Positions 46,854-55,661 are shown, numbered from the stretch's first letter. The stretch is DNA of 64,000 nt from Nocardia higoensis (GCF_015477835.1 NZ_JADLQN010000001.1:1302001-1366000); one strand, 5' to 3'. Program-made: numbers and translations. The notes: generated from the letters alone by a model not told the origin.

Positions 46854-46875
46854 ACATATGCATATCTGCTTATGT
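46854..46875. promoter_or_regulatory. ArsR/SmtB-like operator palindrome upstream of the CDF exporter
   Basis: ACATATGCATA (46854-46864) and TCTGCTTATGT (46865-46875) form a 22-bp inverted repeat with 9 of 11 pairs matching. It is strikingly AT-rich in this GC-rich region and lies 41 bp before the exporter ATG. The shape fits metal-sensing ArsR-family operators; no such regulator gene is adjacent. Confidence 0.5.
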
Positions 46876-46916
46876 ATTGTGGCGGATGTGATCGGATTCC
46901 GAGGAAGTGTGGCCTG

Positions 46917-47837
46917 ATGGGTCACGGACACAGTCACGCGCCCACCAGTGTCGGCGGCGAGCACGCCGCGGGACGACACCGTTGGCGTCTGGCGCTGGCA
47001 TTCGCCCTCATCTCCGCGTTCTTCGTCGTCGAGTTCGTCTTCGGCCTGCTGTCGGGCTCGCTCGCGCTGATCTCCGATGCCGGACACATGGCCGCCGATG
47101 TCGTGACCTTGGCGGCGGCGCTGGCCGCCACCGGCATCGCGACTCGCAAGGACACGACCGGGCGGCGCACCTACGGCTCCTATCGCGCGGAGGTCTTCGC
47201 CTCCGGATTCGCGGTCCTGATGATGCTCGGGGTCTCGGCCTACATCGTGATCGGCGCACTCGGTCGCATCGGCAGCCGGCCCGAGGTCGAGACCGGACCG
47301 ATGCTCGTCGTCGGCGCGCTCGGCCTGCTGGTCAACATCGCCGCGATGGCGCTGCTGCGGGCGGGCGCCTCCGAAAGCCTCACTGTCAAAGGCGCCTACC
47401 TCGAGGTGGTCGCCGACACCGCCGGATCCGTCGGAGTGATCGTCGCGGGCTGGCTCGTCGTGGCCACCGCGAACCCGCTGTGGGACACCCTCGTCGCGCT
47501 CGCGATCGGCGCCTTCGTCGTCATCCGCGCGGTCGTACTCGGCCGCCAGGTCCTCGCGGTCCTGGCCCAGCACGTCCCCGAGGGCGTCGACCCGGCCGCG
47601 GTCGAATCCGACCTCGCTCGCATCCCCGGTGTCGCCTCGGTCCACGACCTGCACCTGTGGACGTTGACCTCGGGCATGAATGTCGCCACCGCCCATCTCG
47701 TCGTCCCCGGCCACGGCGACACGCGCACCGTCTTGACCGAGGCTCGCCGCCTGCTGCGTGACGACCACCGGATCGCCCACGCCACACTACAGATCGAACC
47801 AGCCGACCACACCGGCTGCGATGAACTCGACTGGTGA
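46917..47837 (+). CDS. Cation diffusion facilitator (zinc-type efflux)
   Basis: This is a 306-residue CDF/CzcD-type proton-coupled metal exporter of the cytoplasmic membrane. A His-rich N-terminus (MGHGHSHAP) precedes six membrane segments. The transport-site residues are in SDAGHMAADVVTL (segment 2) and EVVADTAGSVGVI (segment 5). A cytoplasmic C-terminal domain (about 215-300) holds DLHLWTLTSGMNVATAHLVV. The HxxxD/HxxxD-like site suggests zinc (with cadmium or cobalt possible). ATG 46917 gives the His-rich start and has GAGGAAG upstream. It follows an AT-rich palindrome. Confidence 0.92.
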   Translation: MGHGHSHAPTSVGGEHAAGRHRWRLALAFALISAFFVVEFVFGLLSGSLALISDAGHMAADVVTLAAALAATGIATRKDTTGRRTYGSYRAEVFASGFAVLMMLGVSAYIVIGALGRIGSRPEVETGPMLVVGALGLLVNIAAMALLRAGASESLTVKGAYLEVVADTAGSVGVIVAGWLVVATANPLWDTLVALAIGAFVVIRAVVLGRQVLAVLAQHVPEGVDPAAVESDLARIPGVASVHDLHLWTLTSGMNVATAHLVVPGHGDTRTVLTEARRLLRDDHRIAHATLQIEPADHTGCDELDW

Positions 47838-47899
47838 CCCAACGGCACCGTGATCTGCGCCGAAACGCCTATGCCGGACCCGTACCCGGCGGTCGTGCC

Positions 47900-48410
47900 G
47901 CGCAGCGGGGCGCTCGGCCCGCCGTCCGCGGCGATCACGCTGCCGGTGACGGCGCCGCTGCCGGGGCCGGCGAGGAAGGCCAGTACCGACGCGACCTCGG
48001 CGGGGTCGAGCACCCGGCCCGCGCGAGGTAGCCCGCGTCGGTCGCCGCCGGATTCTCGATAGAGGCGGGCACTTTCGGTGAGGATGGTGGTCGCGGTGGC
48101 GCGCGAGCAGAGCGGGAATCGCGGCACGGGCGAGATTCGAGACGCCGCCCAGGCAGATGTCGAGCACGGCGCGTTCCTGTTCGGCGGGCATCTCCCACAA
48201 CGGCATCCCGCCCGCGATGACCCCGGCCGCCGAGACCGCGGCGTCGAGGCCACCCCAGGTGTCGACGGCGAACTCCACCGCTTCGCGCACCGACTCCGCG
48301 TCGCGCACGTCGGCGACGAAGGACCTGACCGCGCCGCGCCGATCCCCCGCGCCGCGCCCGTCACCATCGCCACCCTGCGCTGTTCGCCGGAACAGACCGG
48401 CATTCTCGCG
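47900..48410 (-). pseudogene. Remnant of a mycofactocin-coupled-type SDR
   Basis: This is a short-chain dehydrogenase broken over two frames. The start VAMVTGAARGIGA (nucleotide-binding) is followed after a shift by VADVRDAESVREAVEFAVDTWGGLDAAVSAAGVIAGGMPLWEMP...AIPALLAR. After a deletion of about 80 residues that removes the YxxxK catalytic pair comes LTESARLYRESGG...VLDPAEVASVLAFLAGPGSGAVTGSVIAADGG. The GLDAAVxAAGVIAGGxPLWE wording resembles SDRs tied to mycofactocin. It cannot be active. Confidence 0.75.
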
Positions 48411-48424
48411 CGCGTCATCGTCCT

Positions 48425-49082
48425 GGGCCTTCAAGAATCGTCACAGCGGCCACCGCGGTCGGCCCGCCGAGGTTGTGCGCCAGACCGATCCGGGCGCCAT
48501 CCACCTGATTGGACGCGTGCCCGCGCAACTGCTCGAACAGTTCCACGCACTGCGCCACCCCGGTCGCCCCGGGCGGATGTCCCTTGCTCTCGAGCCCGCC
48601 GCTCGGATTCACCGGCAGCGCGCCGCCCAGCGAGGTCGCCCCGGTCTCGACCAGCTTGCGGGCCTCGAACCGATCCGCGAAGCCGAGATCCTCTTACTCA
48701 TCAACTCGATGCCGGTGAAGAAGTCGTGTACCTCGGCGACGTCGATGTCCGACGGCCGCAGCCCCGCCATATCGAAGGCGCGCCGCGCGGCACGCACGGT
48801 CGCCGGGAAGCTCGTCATGTCCCGTTTGTGCTGGTACATCACCGAATCCAGGCCGAGACCGACACCGCGGACCCACACCGGCAGATCGGTGTAGCGGTCC
48901 GCCACGTCCTCGGCCACCAAGGGCGGGGACATGGCCTGCTCCACGGTGATCTCGAACCGCAGCCTCGCCTCGGGGTTGCGCGCGCCGTGCCGATGGTTCT
49001 TCACCGCCACCATCGCGAGATGTTCACGGGCGGCATGGGATTCGTATCCGGGCACGGGCGCAGAAATCGTCGACGGGCACAC
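48425..49082 (-). pseudogene. Remnant of a thiolase / lipid-transfer-type acetyltransferase
   Basis: The C-terminal two thirds of a thiolase-like protein lie in two frames. The first is GYESHAAREHLAMVAVKNHRHGARNPEARLRF...PSDIDVAEVHDFFTGIELM. After a frameshift near 48700 comes SGGLESKGHPPGATGVAQCVELFEQLRG...NLGGPTAVAAVTIL, with the GHPxGATG motif. The N-terminal nucleophile-cysteine half is absent. The pattern fits SCP-x/Ltp-type thiolases used in steroid side-chain or fatty acid breakdown. Confidence 0.8.
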
Positions 49083-49131
49083 CGACGCCCTGGGCCAGGG
49101 TCTCGATGGTCCCCAGCGCAGGGTGTCCGCC

Positions 49132-49764
49132 TCAAGACCGGACGTTCTCCCACACGTAGCCGTCCGGATCGGTGAACGCGCCCACGGTTCCGCCGAAGAC
49201 CAACCGGTGCGACCCGGTGCCCTCCGGCGACAGCCCCGCCTCCTTGGCCGCCGAGCGGCGCCCGTAGAGCGCGAGCGTGATCGACGACGGGGTGGAGGCG
49301 AACTCGACGTACTTGCTGCCGAAGCTCTTCGCCACCGTCAACCCGTGCTCGACATAGAACTGCTTGGTCGCCTTCACTTTGTCGACGCCGAGCAGCACCA
49401 CGAAGTCGTCGATCTCGCGCGTCGCCGGACCGGTGTCCTTCTTCGCCGACGTGGCGATCTTCCAGACGGCGCCGTCGGGAGCCTGGACCACGGCGCTGTA
49501 GCCCCAGAAACTCTTCGCGGCGGGCTTGAGTATCGTCGCGCCTGCCGCGACGGCGGTGCCGACGAGACTGTCGACGATGCTCGGCTGCGACACCACCAAG
49601 GAGAGGACGAAGCCCCGGAAGCCGGTCGACGGCGCCTCGGTAGCGCGCACACGCACCCTGTCGCCGAGACCGAACGCGGCGTCGTAAAATGCCTGCGCGG
49701 CGGCGGGGTCGGCGACCTCGAGGATCACGGACTCGATAGTGGCCTGATCTGCGATGATGTTCAT
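49132..49764 (-). CDS. VOC superfamily (glyoxalase-like) protein
   Basis: This 210-residue protein is built from two beta-alpha-beta-beta-beta modules of the vicinal-oxygen-chelate fold. The first module is VILEVADPAAAQAFYDAAFGLGDRVRVRA and the second is DDFVVLLGVDKVKATKQFYVEHGLTVAKSFGSKYVEF. It ends in FTDPDGYVWENV. Members include glyoxalases, dioxygenases and antibiotic-binding proteins, and the function here is open. TAACGT ends 7 nt before ATG 49764, so it is probably leaderless. It lies next to the thiolase remnant and is divergent from an MFS exporter. Confidence 0.85.
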   Translation of the reverse strand: MNIIADQATIESVILEVADPAAAQAFYDAAFGLGDRVRVRATEAPSTGFRGFVLSLVVSQPSIVDSLVGTAVAAGATILKPAAKSFWGYSAVVQAPDGAVWKIATSAKKDTGPATREIDDFVVLLGVDKVKATKQFYVEHGLTVAKSFGSKYVEFASTPSSITLALYGRRSAAKEAGLSPEGTGSHRLVFGGTVGAFTDPDGYVWENVRS

Positions 49765-49946
49765 ACCGACGACGTTATGCGCCGGTCGCCACCGGGCGCT
49801 TCTCTATTCCTGACCGGTTGCCGCGACTCCTGTCGAACACCGAGAACGGCACTGTTCCGGCATCGCACCCCGGCGCGGCGTGACCCAGCCCACTTCCGGG
49901 TCGTCACCCGGATACCCGTCGAATACGGCGAGATACGCTGCCGCCG

Positions 49947-51242
49947 GTGAAAGTGCTCGCCGACACCACCCCGCTCCGCGATACCGACTTCCGGCGCCTG
50001 TGGACGTCGGGGATCGTCACCACCATCGGCGCACAGCTCTCGGTTGTCGCGGTTCCCCAGCAGATCTTCCAGATCACCGGCAGCTCCGGTTACGTCGGCC
50101 TGGCCGGATTGTTCGGCCTGGTGCCGTTGATCGTGTTCGGCCTGTGGGGCGGCGCGTTGGCCGACGTCATGGACCGCCGCGTCCTGCTGCTCATCACCAC
50201 CTCCGGCACCGGCCTGACCGCCCTGACGTTCTGGTTACAGGCCGCGGCGGGGGTGAACAACGTGTGGGTCGTGCTCGGCTTGTTCGCGGTGCAACAGGCG
50301 TTCTTCGCCGTGAACCAGCCCACCCGCAGCGCGACCATCCCCCGGCTGCTGCCGGAGAGCCAATTGGCGGCCGCCAATTCCCTGAACATGACCGTGATGC
50401 AGTTCGGCGCGATCGCCGGACCCGTCCTCGCGGGCGCCCTCATCCCGGTGATCGGCCTGTCGATGTTGTACCTCATCGACGCGATCGCACTGCTCGCCAC
50501 GCTGTGGGCGGTGTGGCGGCTGCCCGCGCTGCCGCCGCTCGGTCAGGCGCGCACCGCCGGACTGCGGTCGGTGCTGGACGGTTTCGCCTACCTGGCCGAG
50601 CATCGCGTACTGCTCGCCTCCTTCGCCGTCGACATCATCGCCATGGTCTTCGGTATGGCGCGCGCGTTGTATCCGGAGATCGCGCACGAGACCTTCGGCG
50701 ACCCGATCACCGGCGGCGTCATCCTCGGCCTGCTGTTCGCCTCCATGTCGGCGGGCGCGGTCCTCGGTGGGGTCTTCTCCGGCTGGATTCCCCGTGTGCA
50801 GCGCCAGGGCCTGGCCGTCACGGTCTGCATCGTCCTGTGGGGCGTGTCCATGATCGGCTTCGGCGCCGCCGTCGGCTTCAGCGGACATGGCCTCGCCCCG
50901 GCCGTGGCCCTTGGGCTCGCCCTCGCCTGCTCGACTTTCGGCGGCGCGGTGGACATGGTGTCGGCCGCATTGCGGATGACGATGCTCCAGCAGGTCGCTA
51001 CCGACGAGATGCGCGGGCGGCTCCAAGGTGTGTTCATCGTCGTGGTGGCGGGCGGGCCGCGCATCGGCGACGTACTGCACGGGTTCGCCGCGGCGAGCGT
51101 GGGCACTGCCGTCGCTGCCTCGGGTGGCGGTGCGCTGGTGGTAATCGGCGTCGTGATCTCCGCCCTGATGTTCCCGACCTTCATCCGCTACCGGGTGCGC
51201 AGGCTGGAGGCCCGAACTGGTCAACCGTTGAGATCGCAATAG
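49947..51242 (+). CDS. MFS transporter (EntS-like, 12 segments)
   Basis: This 431-residue major facilitator opens with FRRLWTSGIVTTIGAQLSVVAVPQQIFQITGSSGYVGLAGLFGLVPLIVFGLWGGALADVMDRR. That includes the segment 2-3 motif G(x)LADxxDRR, and the pattern VNQPTRSATIPRLLPESQLAAANSLN is typical of the EntS/enterobactin-exporter-like group. About twelve segments are seen. The substrate is unknown; no siderophore genes adjoin. It starts at GTG 49947, with TACGCT 7 nt upstream (leaderless). Confidence 0.88.
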   Translation: MKVLADTTPLRDTDFRRLWTSGIVTTIGAQLSVVAVPQQIFQITGSSGYVGLAGLFGLVPLIVFGLWGGALADVMDRRVLLLITTSGTGLTALTFWLQAAAGVNNVWVVLGLFAVQQAFFAVNQPTRSATIPRLLPESQLAAANSLNMTVMQFGAIAGPVLAGALIPVIGLSMLYLIDAIALLATLWAVWRLPALPPLGQARTAGLRSVLDGFAYLAEHRVLLASFAVDIIAMVFGMARALYPEIAHETFGDPITGGVILGLLFASMSAGAVLGGVFSGWIPRVQRQGLAVTVCIVLWGVSMIGFGAAVGFSGHGLAPAVALGLALACSTFGGAVDMVSAALRMTMLQQVATDEMRGRLQGVFIVVVAGGPRIGDVLHGFAAASVGTAVAASGGGALVVIGVVISALMFPTFIRYRVRRLEARTGQPLRSQ

Positions 51243-51411
51243 CGCCTGCCGAGACGGCTATCAGCGTGACGCTGCCCGATCGCCGCGTGATCAGCCGATG
51301 TGGTGGCCGTACCTCGTGTCACTACACCCGGCGACGGCGGAGGCGTTGACCTCGAGCGCACTCGAGCTTCTAGGTTCGTCATGTCGCGATGAACCAGTGA
51401 AAGGGAAACCG

Positions 51412-51804
51412 ATGACCGACGATGCAGCGTCGAACTTGTTGTGGCGGTATGAGAGCGCATTCAATGCCAACGACGCCGACGCCATGAATGCGCTGTTCTG
51501 GGACGACAGCACCTTCGTCAACTTCAGCGGCGGTCTGGTGACCAGCAGAAATGAGCTACTCGCCAAACAGCGGTTCGTGTTCGCTCCGGGCGGCCCCCTG
51601 CACGACGTCAGCGTCCGATACCAGCACGAGGCGACGATCGAGCTCGCCCCCACGATCGTGCAGGTGGTGGCTCGGCAACGCACCCGAGACAGCGTCGACC
51701 CGGCTGACGATCCCATGCACGGCCTGATCATCCTGACCGCCGAGTCCCGCGGCGACGAATGGCGGATCCGCACGGGGCAGAACACGCCCGCGAGCACCAG
51801 TTAG
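51412..51804 (+). CDS. NTF2-like / SnoaL-type small protein
   Basis: This 130-residue protein has the NTF2-like cone fold pattern: LLWRYESAFNANDADAMNALFWDDSTFVNF at the start, then alternating strands (SVRYQHEATIELAPTIVQVVARQR). It resembles the AtzH/SgcJ-type group of small proteins in which polar pocket residues bind or isomerise small molecules. ATG 51412 follows AAGGGAAACC, a good ribosome site. It stands alone after the MFS gene. Confidence 0.75.
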   Translation: MTDDAASNLLWRYESAFNANDADAMNALFWDDSTFVNFSGGLVTSRNELLAKQRFVFAPGGPLHDVSVRYQHEATIELAPTIVQVVARQRTRDSVDPADDPMHGLIILTAESRGDEWRIRTGQNTPASTS

Positions 51805-51845
51805 CCGCCCTGGCCCTGCGGCGCAGGCCGTAGGGCCGCCCGCGT

Positions 51846-51950
51846 TCACTCGCATTCGATGCCGACCTCGGGCGTGCACGCCGGCGACTGACAAGTGAGT
51901 ACGTACCCGTCGGCGAGATCCTCGTCGGTGACCGCGTCGTTTACTCGCAT
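51846..51950 (-). pseudogene. C-terminal scrap of a 2Fe-2S ferredoxin (KshB-like)
   Basis: Only about 34 residues remain: MRVNDAVTDEDLADGYV followed by LTCQSPACTPEVGIECE. This corresponds to the last strand of a plant-type ferredoxin domain, with its fourth cluster Cys, as found at the end of KshB-like oxygenase reductases. The gene is cut abruptly where an aldehyde dehydrogenase scrap begins on the other strand. Confidence 0.7.
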
Positions 51951-52403
51951 GTGGATCCCGCCCAAATCTCGTTCACCGGTTCGACCGGGGGCCGGATCGA
52001 GATCGCGCGCCGCGGCCCCCAGCGTCAACCGGATCACTCAGGAGCTCGGCGGCAAGAGCCCGAACATCGTCCTCGACGACGCCGGGCTGTCCGCCGATGT
52101 CGTCGGCGCGGTGGCGACGATCATGAACAACTCCGGCCAGACCTGTAGCGCGTGGTCGCGCATGCTATTTCCCGCCGCCGGATGGACGAGGCCGTTGAGG
52201 CCGCGCTTACCGCGGCCGCCGCGCTGAACGTCGACGATCCACCGGCGACGTCGCGCTCGGCCCGTGGTGTCCCGCGCACAGCTGGACCCGTTCGGCGGCT
52301 ACCGCAAGAGCGGGAATGGCAGGGAGTGGGGCGAATTCGGCTTCCACGACTATCTGGAGACAAAGGGCATCCTCGGATACCTGCCCGAGGCGGCGCAGGG
52401 CTG
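51945..52403 (+). pseudogene. Remnant of an aldehyde dehydrogenase
   Basis: Ordered ALDH pieces lie in shifting frames. They are HVDPAQISFTGSTGGRIEIARR, ITQELGGKSPNIVLDDAGL (the catalytic Glu loop), NNSGQTCSAWSRML (the Cys nucleophile region), RMDEAVEAALTAAAALNV, and finally LDPFGGYRKSGNGREWGEFGFHDYLETKGI. Several internal blocks and the N-terminal 200 residues are missing. It is not functional. Confidence 0.85.
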
Positions 52404-52495
52404 ATCCGGCGACAGGGCGCTCGCGGCCGCGCGGTGACCGACCGCCCGACAGCCGTCCCCGGTGTCGCTCGGCCTGCCGAGCCGGATCGGACGAG

Positions 52496-53536
52496 TCAGC
52501 CGTTCGGCAGGATGACAGCGCGCCCGTCGATCGTCCCGGCGTGCAAGCGCTTGTAGGCCTCGGGTGCGTCGTCCATGGCGAAGGTCTCCACATGCACGTC
52601 GAGCGCACCGGCCCGAGCCAGATCGAGCACCTCACGCAGTTCGGTACGAGAGCCCCAGTACGGCGCGGTCACGGTGACCTCGTACGGCGGTGAGCCGAAG
52701 CCGACCGGCACCGCGCCGCTGCCGACGCCCACCACCGTCAGATCGCCCTCCATCGCGACGCAGGCCGCGGCGGTGGCGGTCGTCGACGGGGCGCCCACGA
52801 AGTCGAGTACCACTGTCGCGCCGCGGCCTCCGGTGAGATCCTTGACCTTTCCGGCGGCGTGTTCGTCGGAGGTCAGCACTTCGTGCGCGCCCACCGAACG
52901 CGCCAGTTCCAGCTTGTCCGCCATGGTGTCCAGCGCGATCACCCGCGCGGGACTGAGGGCGCGCAGGATCTGCACGGCCACGTGGCCGAGCCCGCCCGCG
53001 CCGATGACCACCGCGGTCGAGCCGGGCACGAGCTTGGGCAACGAGCGTTTGATCGCGTGGTACGGGGTGAGGCCGGCGTCGGTGAGCGGCACCGCGCGAA
53101 TCGGGTCGAGGCCGCGCAACGGCTCCAAGTGGCGGACGTCGTCCACGATCATGTATTCGGCGATGGCGCCGGGCGAGCCCAGGCCGGGCGGGAAGATGCC
53201 CAGCTCCATCGTGCGCAGGCAGTAGTTCTCCCGGCCGCCCGCGCACGGCGGACAGGTGCCGCACCCCCATGGTCCGTACACCGCGACGTCTTCTCCCACG
53301 GCGACTCCGGTGACGCCCGCGCCGAGGGCGGCGACCGTCCCCACGCCTTCGTGGCCGAGGGTGAGCGGCAACGGGAACGGCAGTTCGGCCTCGGACCAGG
53401 ACATGACCACGAAATCGGAGTGGCAGACACCCGCCGCGGTCATCTTCAACAGCACCTGCCCCGGCCCTGGTTCCGGATCGGGCACCTCGACCAGTTCCGG
53501 TGATCCACCGATCGTCCGATACTGCAAAGCCTTCAT
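52496..53536 (-). CDS. Zinc-dependent NAD(P) alcohol dehydrogenase
   Basis: This 346-residue medium-chain dehydrogenase has the catalytic zinc residues Cys38 (AGVCHSDF) and His61-Glu62 (LTLGHEGVGTV). The structural-zinc cysteine set is CGTCPPCAGGRENYC, and the Rossmann motif is VIGAGGLGHVAVQ, followed by an aspartate (ALDTMADKL) that suggests NAD preference. ATG 53536 was chosen because GGAGG lies 6 nt upstream. Substrate alcohols are unknown. A duplicated GACCGGTCGC (53581-53600) precedes it. It lies between an ALDH remnant and a MarR gene. Confidence 0.92.
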   Translation of the reverse strand: MKALQYRTIGGSPELVEVPDPEPGPGQVLLKMTAAGVCHSDFVVMSWSEAELPFPLPLTLGHEGVGTVAALGAGVTGVAVGEDVAVYGPWGCGTCPPCAGGRENYCLRTMELGIFPPGLGSPGAIAEYMIVDDVRHLEPLRGLDPIRAVPLTDAGLTPYHAIKRSLPKLVPGSTAVVIGAGGLGHVAVQILRALSPARVIALDTMADKLELARSVGAHEVLTSDEHAAGKVKDLTGGRGATVVLDFVGAPSTTATAAACVAMEGDLTVVGVGSGAVPVGFGSPPYEVTVTAPYWGSRTELREVLDLARAGALDVHVETFAMDDAPEAYKRLHAGTIDGRAVILPNG

Positions 53537-53580
53537 CACGCACCTCCGGGTCGAGCTCGCTCGGTCGGATACAGCAGTCG

Positions 53581-53600
53581 GACCGGTCGCGACCGGTCGC
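53581..53600. repeat. 10-bp direct repeat upstream of the alcohol dehydrogenase
   Basis: GACCGGTCGC is repeated twice without spacer, each copy containing the palindrome ACCGGT. It lies 45 bp upstream of the dehydrogenase start and may be a regulator site. Confidence 0.4.
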
Positions 53601-53706
53601 TAGAGGCGTACCTGTCCCGAGCGTACCGACCTCGATCGACTTTTCCGGTGCGATCGAACACCGCGAAGCCGTCGCGTGCGGCGCACCGTCGGGGTGGTGG
53701 TCGATG

Positions 53707-54096
53707 TCAGGCGAAGTGCTTGCGCAGGATCTCCTTGTGCGTCGGGCGAGCCGACTCGAGCCGTTCCCGCCCCTCGGGGGTGAGCTTCAGGAAGTTGGCG
53801 CGGCGGTCGAAATCGCAGGCCGCGCGCTCCACCAGCCCGGCCTTCTCCAGCCGGGTCACGGTGCGCGAGAGCGCGCTCTGGCTCAGGTACATCGCGGCTT
53901 CGATGTCCTTCATCTTGGCCTTCTCCGAAGACTCCTCGCCGCAGCGGCCCGCGAGGATCTGCAGCAGCTCGAATTCGCTGAGGCCGAGCTGGTGGCGCGC
54001 TTGGAGCACGTTCTCCAGCTCCGACGAGGTGCCGTGGTAGAGCCGGAGCGTTTCGGACCACTTCGCGCAGACATCTTTGTCGGTGTCGTGGTACAT
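53707..54096 (-). CDS. MarR family repressor of the divergent MFS pump
   Basis: This 129-residue winged-helix regulator has a MarR core: LGLSEFELLQILAGRCGEESSEKAKMKDIEAAMYLSQSALSRTVTRLEKAGLVERAACDFDRRANFLKLTPEGRERL. It is divergently coupled to an MFS drug-type exporter across a 100-bp spacer that holds four regularly spaced palindromes. This is a classic arrangement for a MarR repressor that releases its pump gene on binding a toxic ligand. The N-terminal 30 residues form the dimerisation helix. It lies downstream of no other gene. Confidence 0.9.
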   Translation of the reverse strand: MYHDTDKDVCAKWSETLRLYHGTSSELENVLQARHQLGLSEFELLQILAGRCGEESSEKAKMKDIEAAMYLSQSALSRTVTRLEKAGLVERAACDFDRRANFLKLTPEGRERLESARPTHKEILRKHFA

Positions 54097-54118
54097 GACC
54101 CGAGGCTAGCATGTCAAG

Positions 54119-54174
54119 GCATTTTATGCGCACGCATTACATGCTGCCGCATTGCATGCGTTGACATTCAATGC
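54119..54174. promoter_or_regulatory. Four-copy operator array, exact 15-bp period
   Basis: GCATTTTATGC (54119-54129), GCATTACATGC (54134-54144), GCATTGCATGC (54149-54159) and ACATTCAATGC (54164-54174) follow the pattern GCATNNNATGC, each starting 15 bp after the previous. A degenerate fifth (GCATCTAAGTT) starts at 54179. The array fills the divergent MarR/MFS spacer and overlaps the pump's -35. Confidence 0.85.
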
Positions 54175-54189
54175 TCATGCATCTAAGTT
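54161..54189 (+). promoter_or_regulatory. Sigma-70-type promoter of the MFS gene
   Basis: A perfect -35 TTGACA (54161-54166), a 17-bp spacer and a -10 TAAGTT (54184-54189) place the transcription start at about 54196-54197. That is the GTG start codon, so the transcript should be leaderless. The fourth and fifth operator copies overlap it. Confidence 0.75.
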
Positions 54190-54196
54190 CTCTCTG

Positions 54197-55636
54197 GTGA
54201 CCACGACAACGGCACCCGAGAACCTTTCCGCTCCAACCTTTTCCGAACCGGCCGCAGGCGGTTGGGGGCCCAAGCTGTGGGCCATCCTGTTCGTCGCCGG
54301 CCTGGCGATGTTCCTCGACGCCCTCGACGTCTCCATGGTCGGCGTCGCCCTGCCCTCCATCGGCCACGACCTCGGCCTGGACACCTCCGCACTGCAGTGG
54401 GTCGTCAACGGCTACATCCTCGGCTACGGCGGACTGCTGCTGCTGGGCGGACGAGCCGCCGACCTGCTCGGCCGACGGCAGGTCTTCCTCACCGCGCTGG
54501 TGGTCTTCGGCATCGCCTCCCTCGTCGGCGGGCTCGTCGACGACGGCGCACTACTGATCGCCACCCGCATCGTGAAGGGCCTCGCCGCCGCCTTCACCGC
54601 GCCCGCCGCGCTCTCGATCGTCACCACGACGTTCAAGGAAGGCCCCGACCGCAACCGGGCCCTGTCGATCTTCACCATCTTCGGCGCCACCGGCTACGCC
54701 TCCGGCCTGATCGTGTCCGGCCTGCTCACCGGCATCGACTGGCGGCTGACCTTCTACATGCCGGTCGCGGTCGTCGCGATCGTGCTCGTCACCGCATGGT
54801 TCGTGGTGCCCCGCACCACCGAGAAAGAGGAAGGCGGCATCGATTTCACCGGCGCCGTCCTGCTGACCGGCGGCATGCTGTCGGCGGTCTACACGATCGT
54901 CACCGCACCCGAGACCGGCTTCACCGCCACCGTCATCGCGACCACCATCCTCGCGGTCGGCCTGCTCGGCGCCTTCTTCGTGGTGGAGAATCGCGTCGGC
55001 CACCCGCTGGTGCGGCTGAGCATCTTCAAGGTGCGGTCGATCGTGCGGGCGAACCTCGCCGCGCTGGCCATCTTCGGCTCCTACCTGAGCTTCCAGACGA
55101 TCGTCTCGCTGTACCTGCAGAACACGCTGGAATGGGAGCCGCTGCAGATGGCGCTGGCGATGGCGCCCGCGGGCATCATCGTGGCCATCCTCTCGCCTAT
55201 GGCGGGCAAGCTCATCGACCGCTTCGGCACCGCGCCGATGATCATCGCCGCCCTCACCTCGTTCGTCGCCGGCTACCTGTGGTTCCTCGCCCGCGGCGGC
55301 AATCCTGACCCGACCTACGTGCTCGACTACCTCCCGGCCTTCCTGCTGCTCGGCCTCGGCTTCGCGCTCGGCTTCTCCTCGGTCATGGTCCAGGCGACCG
55401 AAGGCATCGCCGACCACGAACAGGGCCTGGCCTCCGGCCTCGTGCAGACCTCGCTGCAGATCGGCGGCGCGGTGGTGCTCGCCATCACCACCGGCCTGAT
55501 CAGCGGCGCCGCCACCGACGGCATCGCCGGCTACCGGCCGGGGCTCTACCTGGTCACCCTGGTCGCGGCGATCGGACTGGTCGCCTCGGCCTCGGCCCTG
55601 CTCGCCCGCAAGCAGGCGGTCGCCGAACTCGCCTGA
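54197..55636 (+). CDS. MFS exporter, DHA2-type (14 segments)
   Basis: This 479-residue drug:proton antiporter-type major facilitator has the opening segment KLWAILFVAGLAMFLDALDVSMVGVALPSIGHDLGLDTSALQWVVNGYILGYGGLLLLGGRAADLLGRR. This carries the DHA motif D1 (LDxSxVxVALP) and motif A (GGRAADLLGRR). About fourteen segments are predicted from hydrophobicity. It should expel a lipophilic toxic compound that also acts on the divergent MarR repressor. It starts at GTG 54197 directly at the predicted transcription start. Confidence 0.92.
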   Translation: MTTTTAPENLSAPTFSEPAAGGWGPKLWAILFVAGLAMFLDALDVSMVGVALPSIGHDLGLDTSALQWVVNGYILGYGGLLLLGGRAADLLGRRQVFLTALVVFGIASLVGGLVDDGALLIATRIVKGLAAAFTAPAALSIVTTTFKEGPDRNRALSIFTIFGATGYASGLIVSGLLTGIDWRLTFYMPVAVVAIVLVTAWFVVPRTTEKEEGGIDFTGAVLLTGGMLSAVYTIVTAPETGFTATVIATTILAVGLLGAFFVVENRVGHPLVRLSIFKVRSIVRANLAALAIFGSYLSFQTIVSLYLQNTLEWEPLQMALAMAPAGIIVAILSPMAGKLIDRFGTAPMIIAALTSFVAGYLWFLARGGNPDPTYVLDYLPAFLLLGLGFALGFSSVMVQATEGIADHEQGLASGLVQTSLQIGGAVVLAITTGLISGAATDGIAGYRPGLYLVTLVAAIGLVASASALLARKQAVAELA

Positions 55637-55661
55637 ACGGATCGACAACCAATCGCACACA

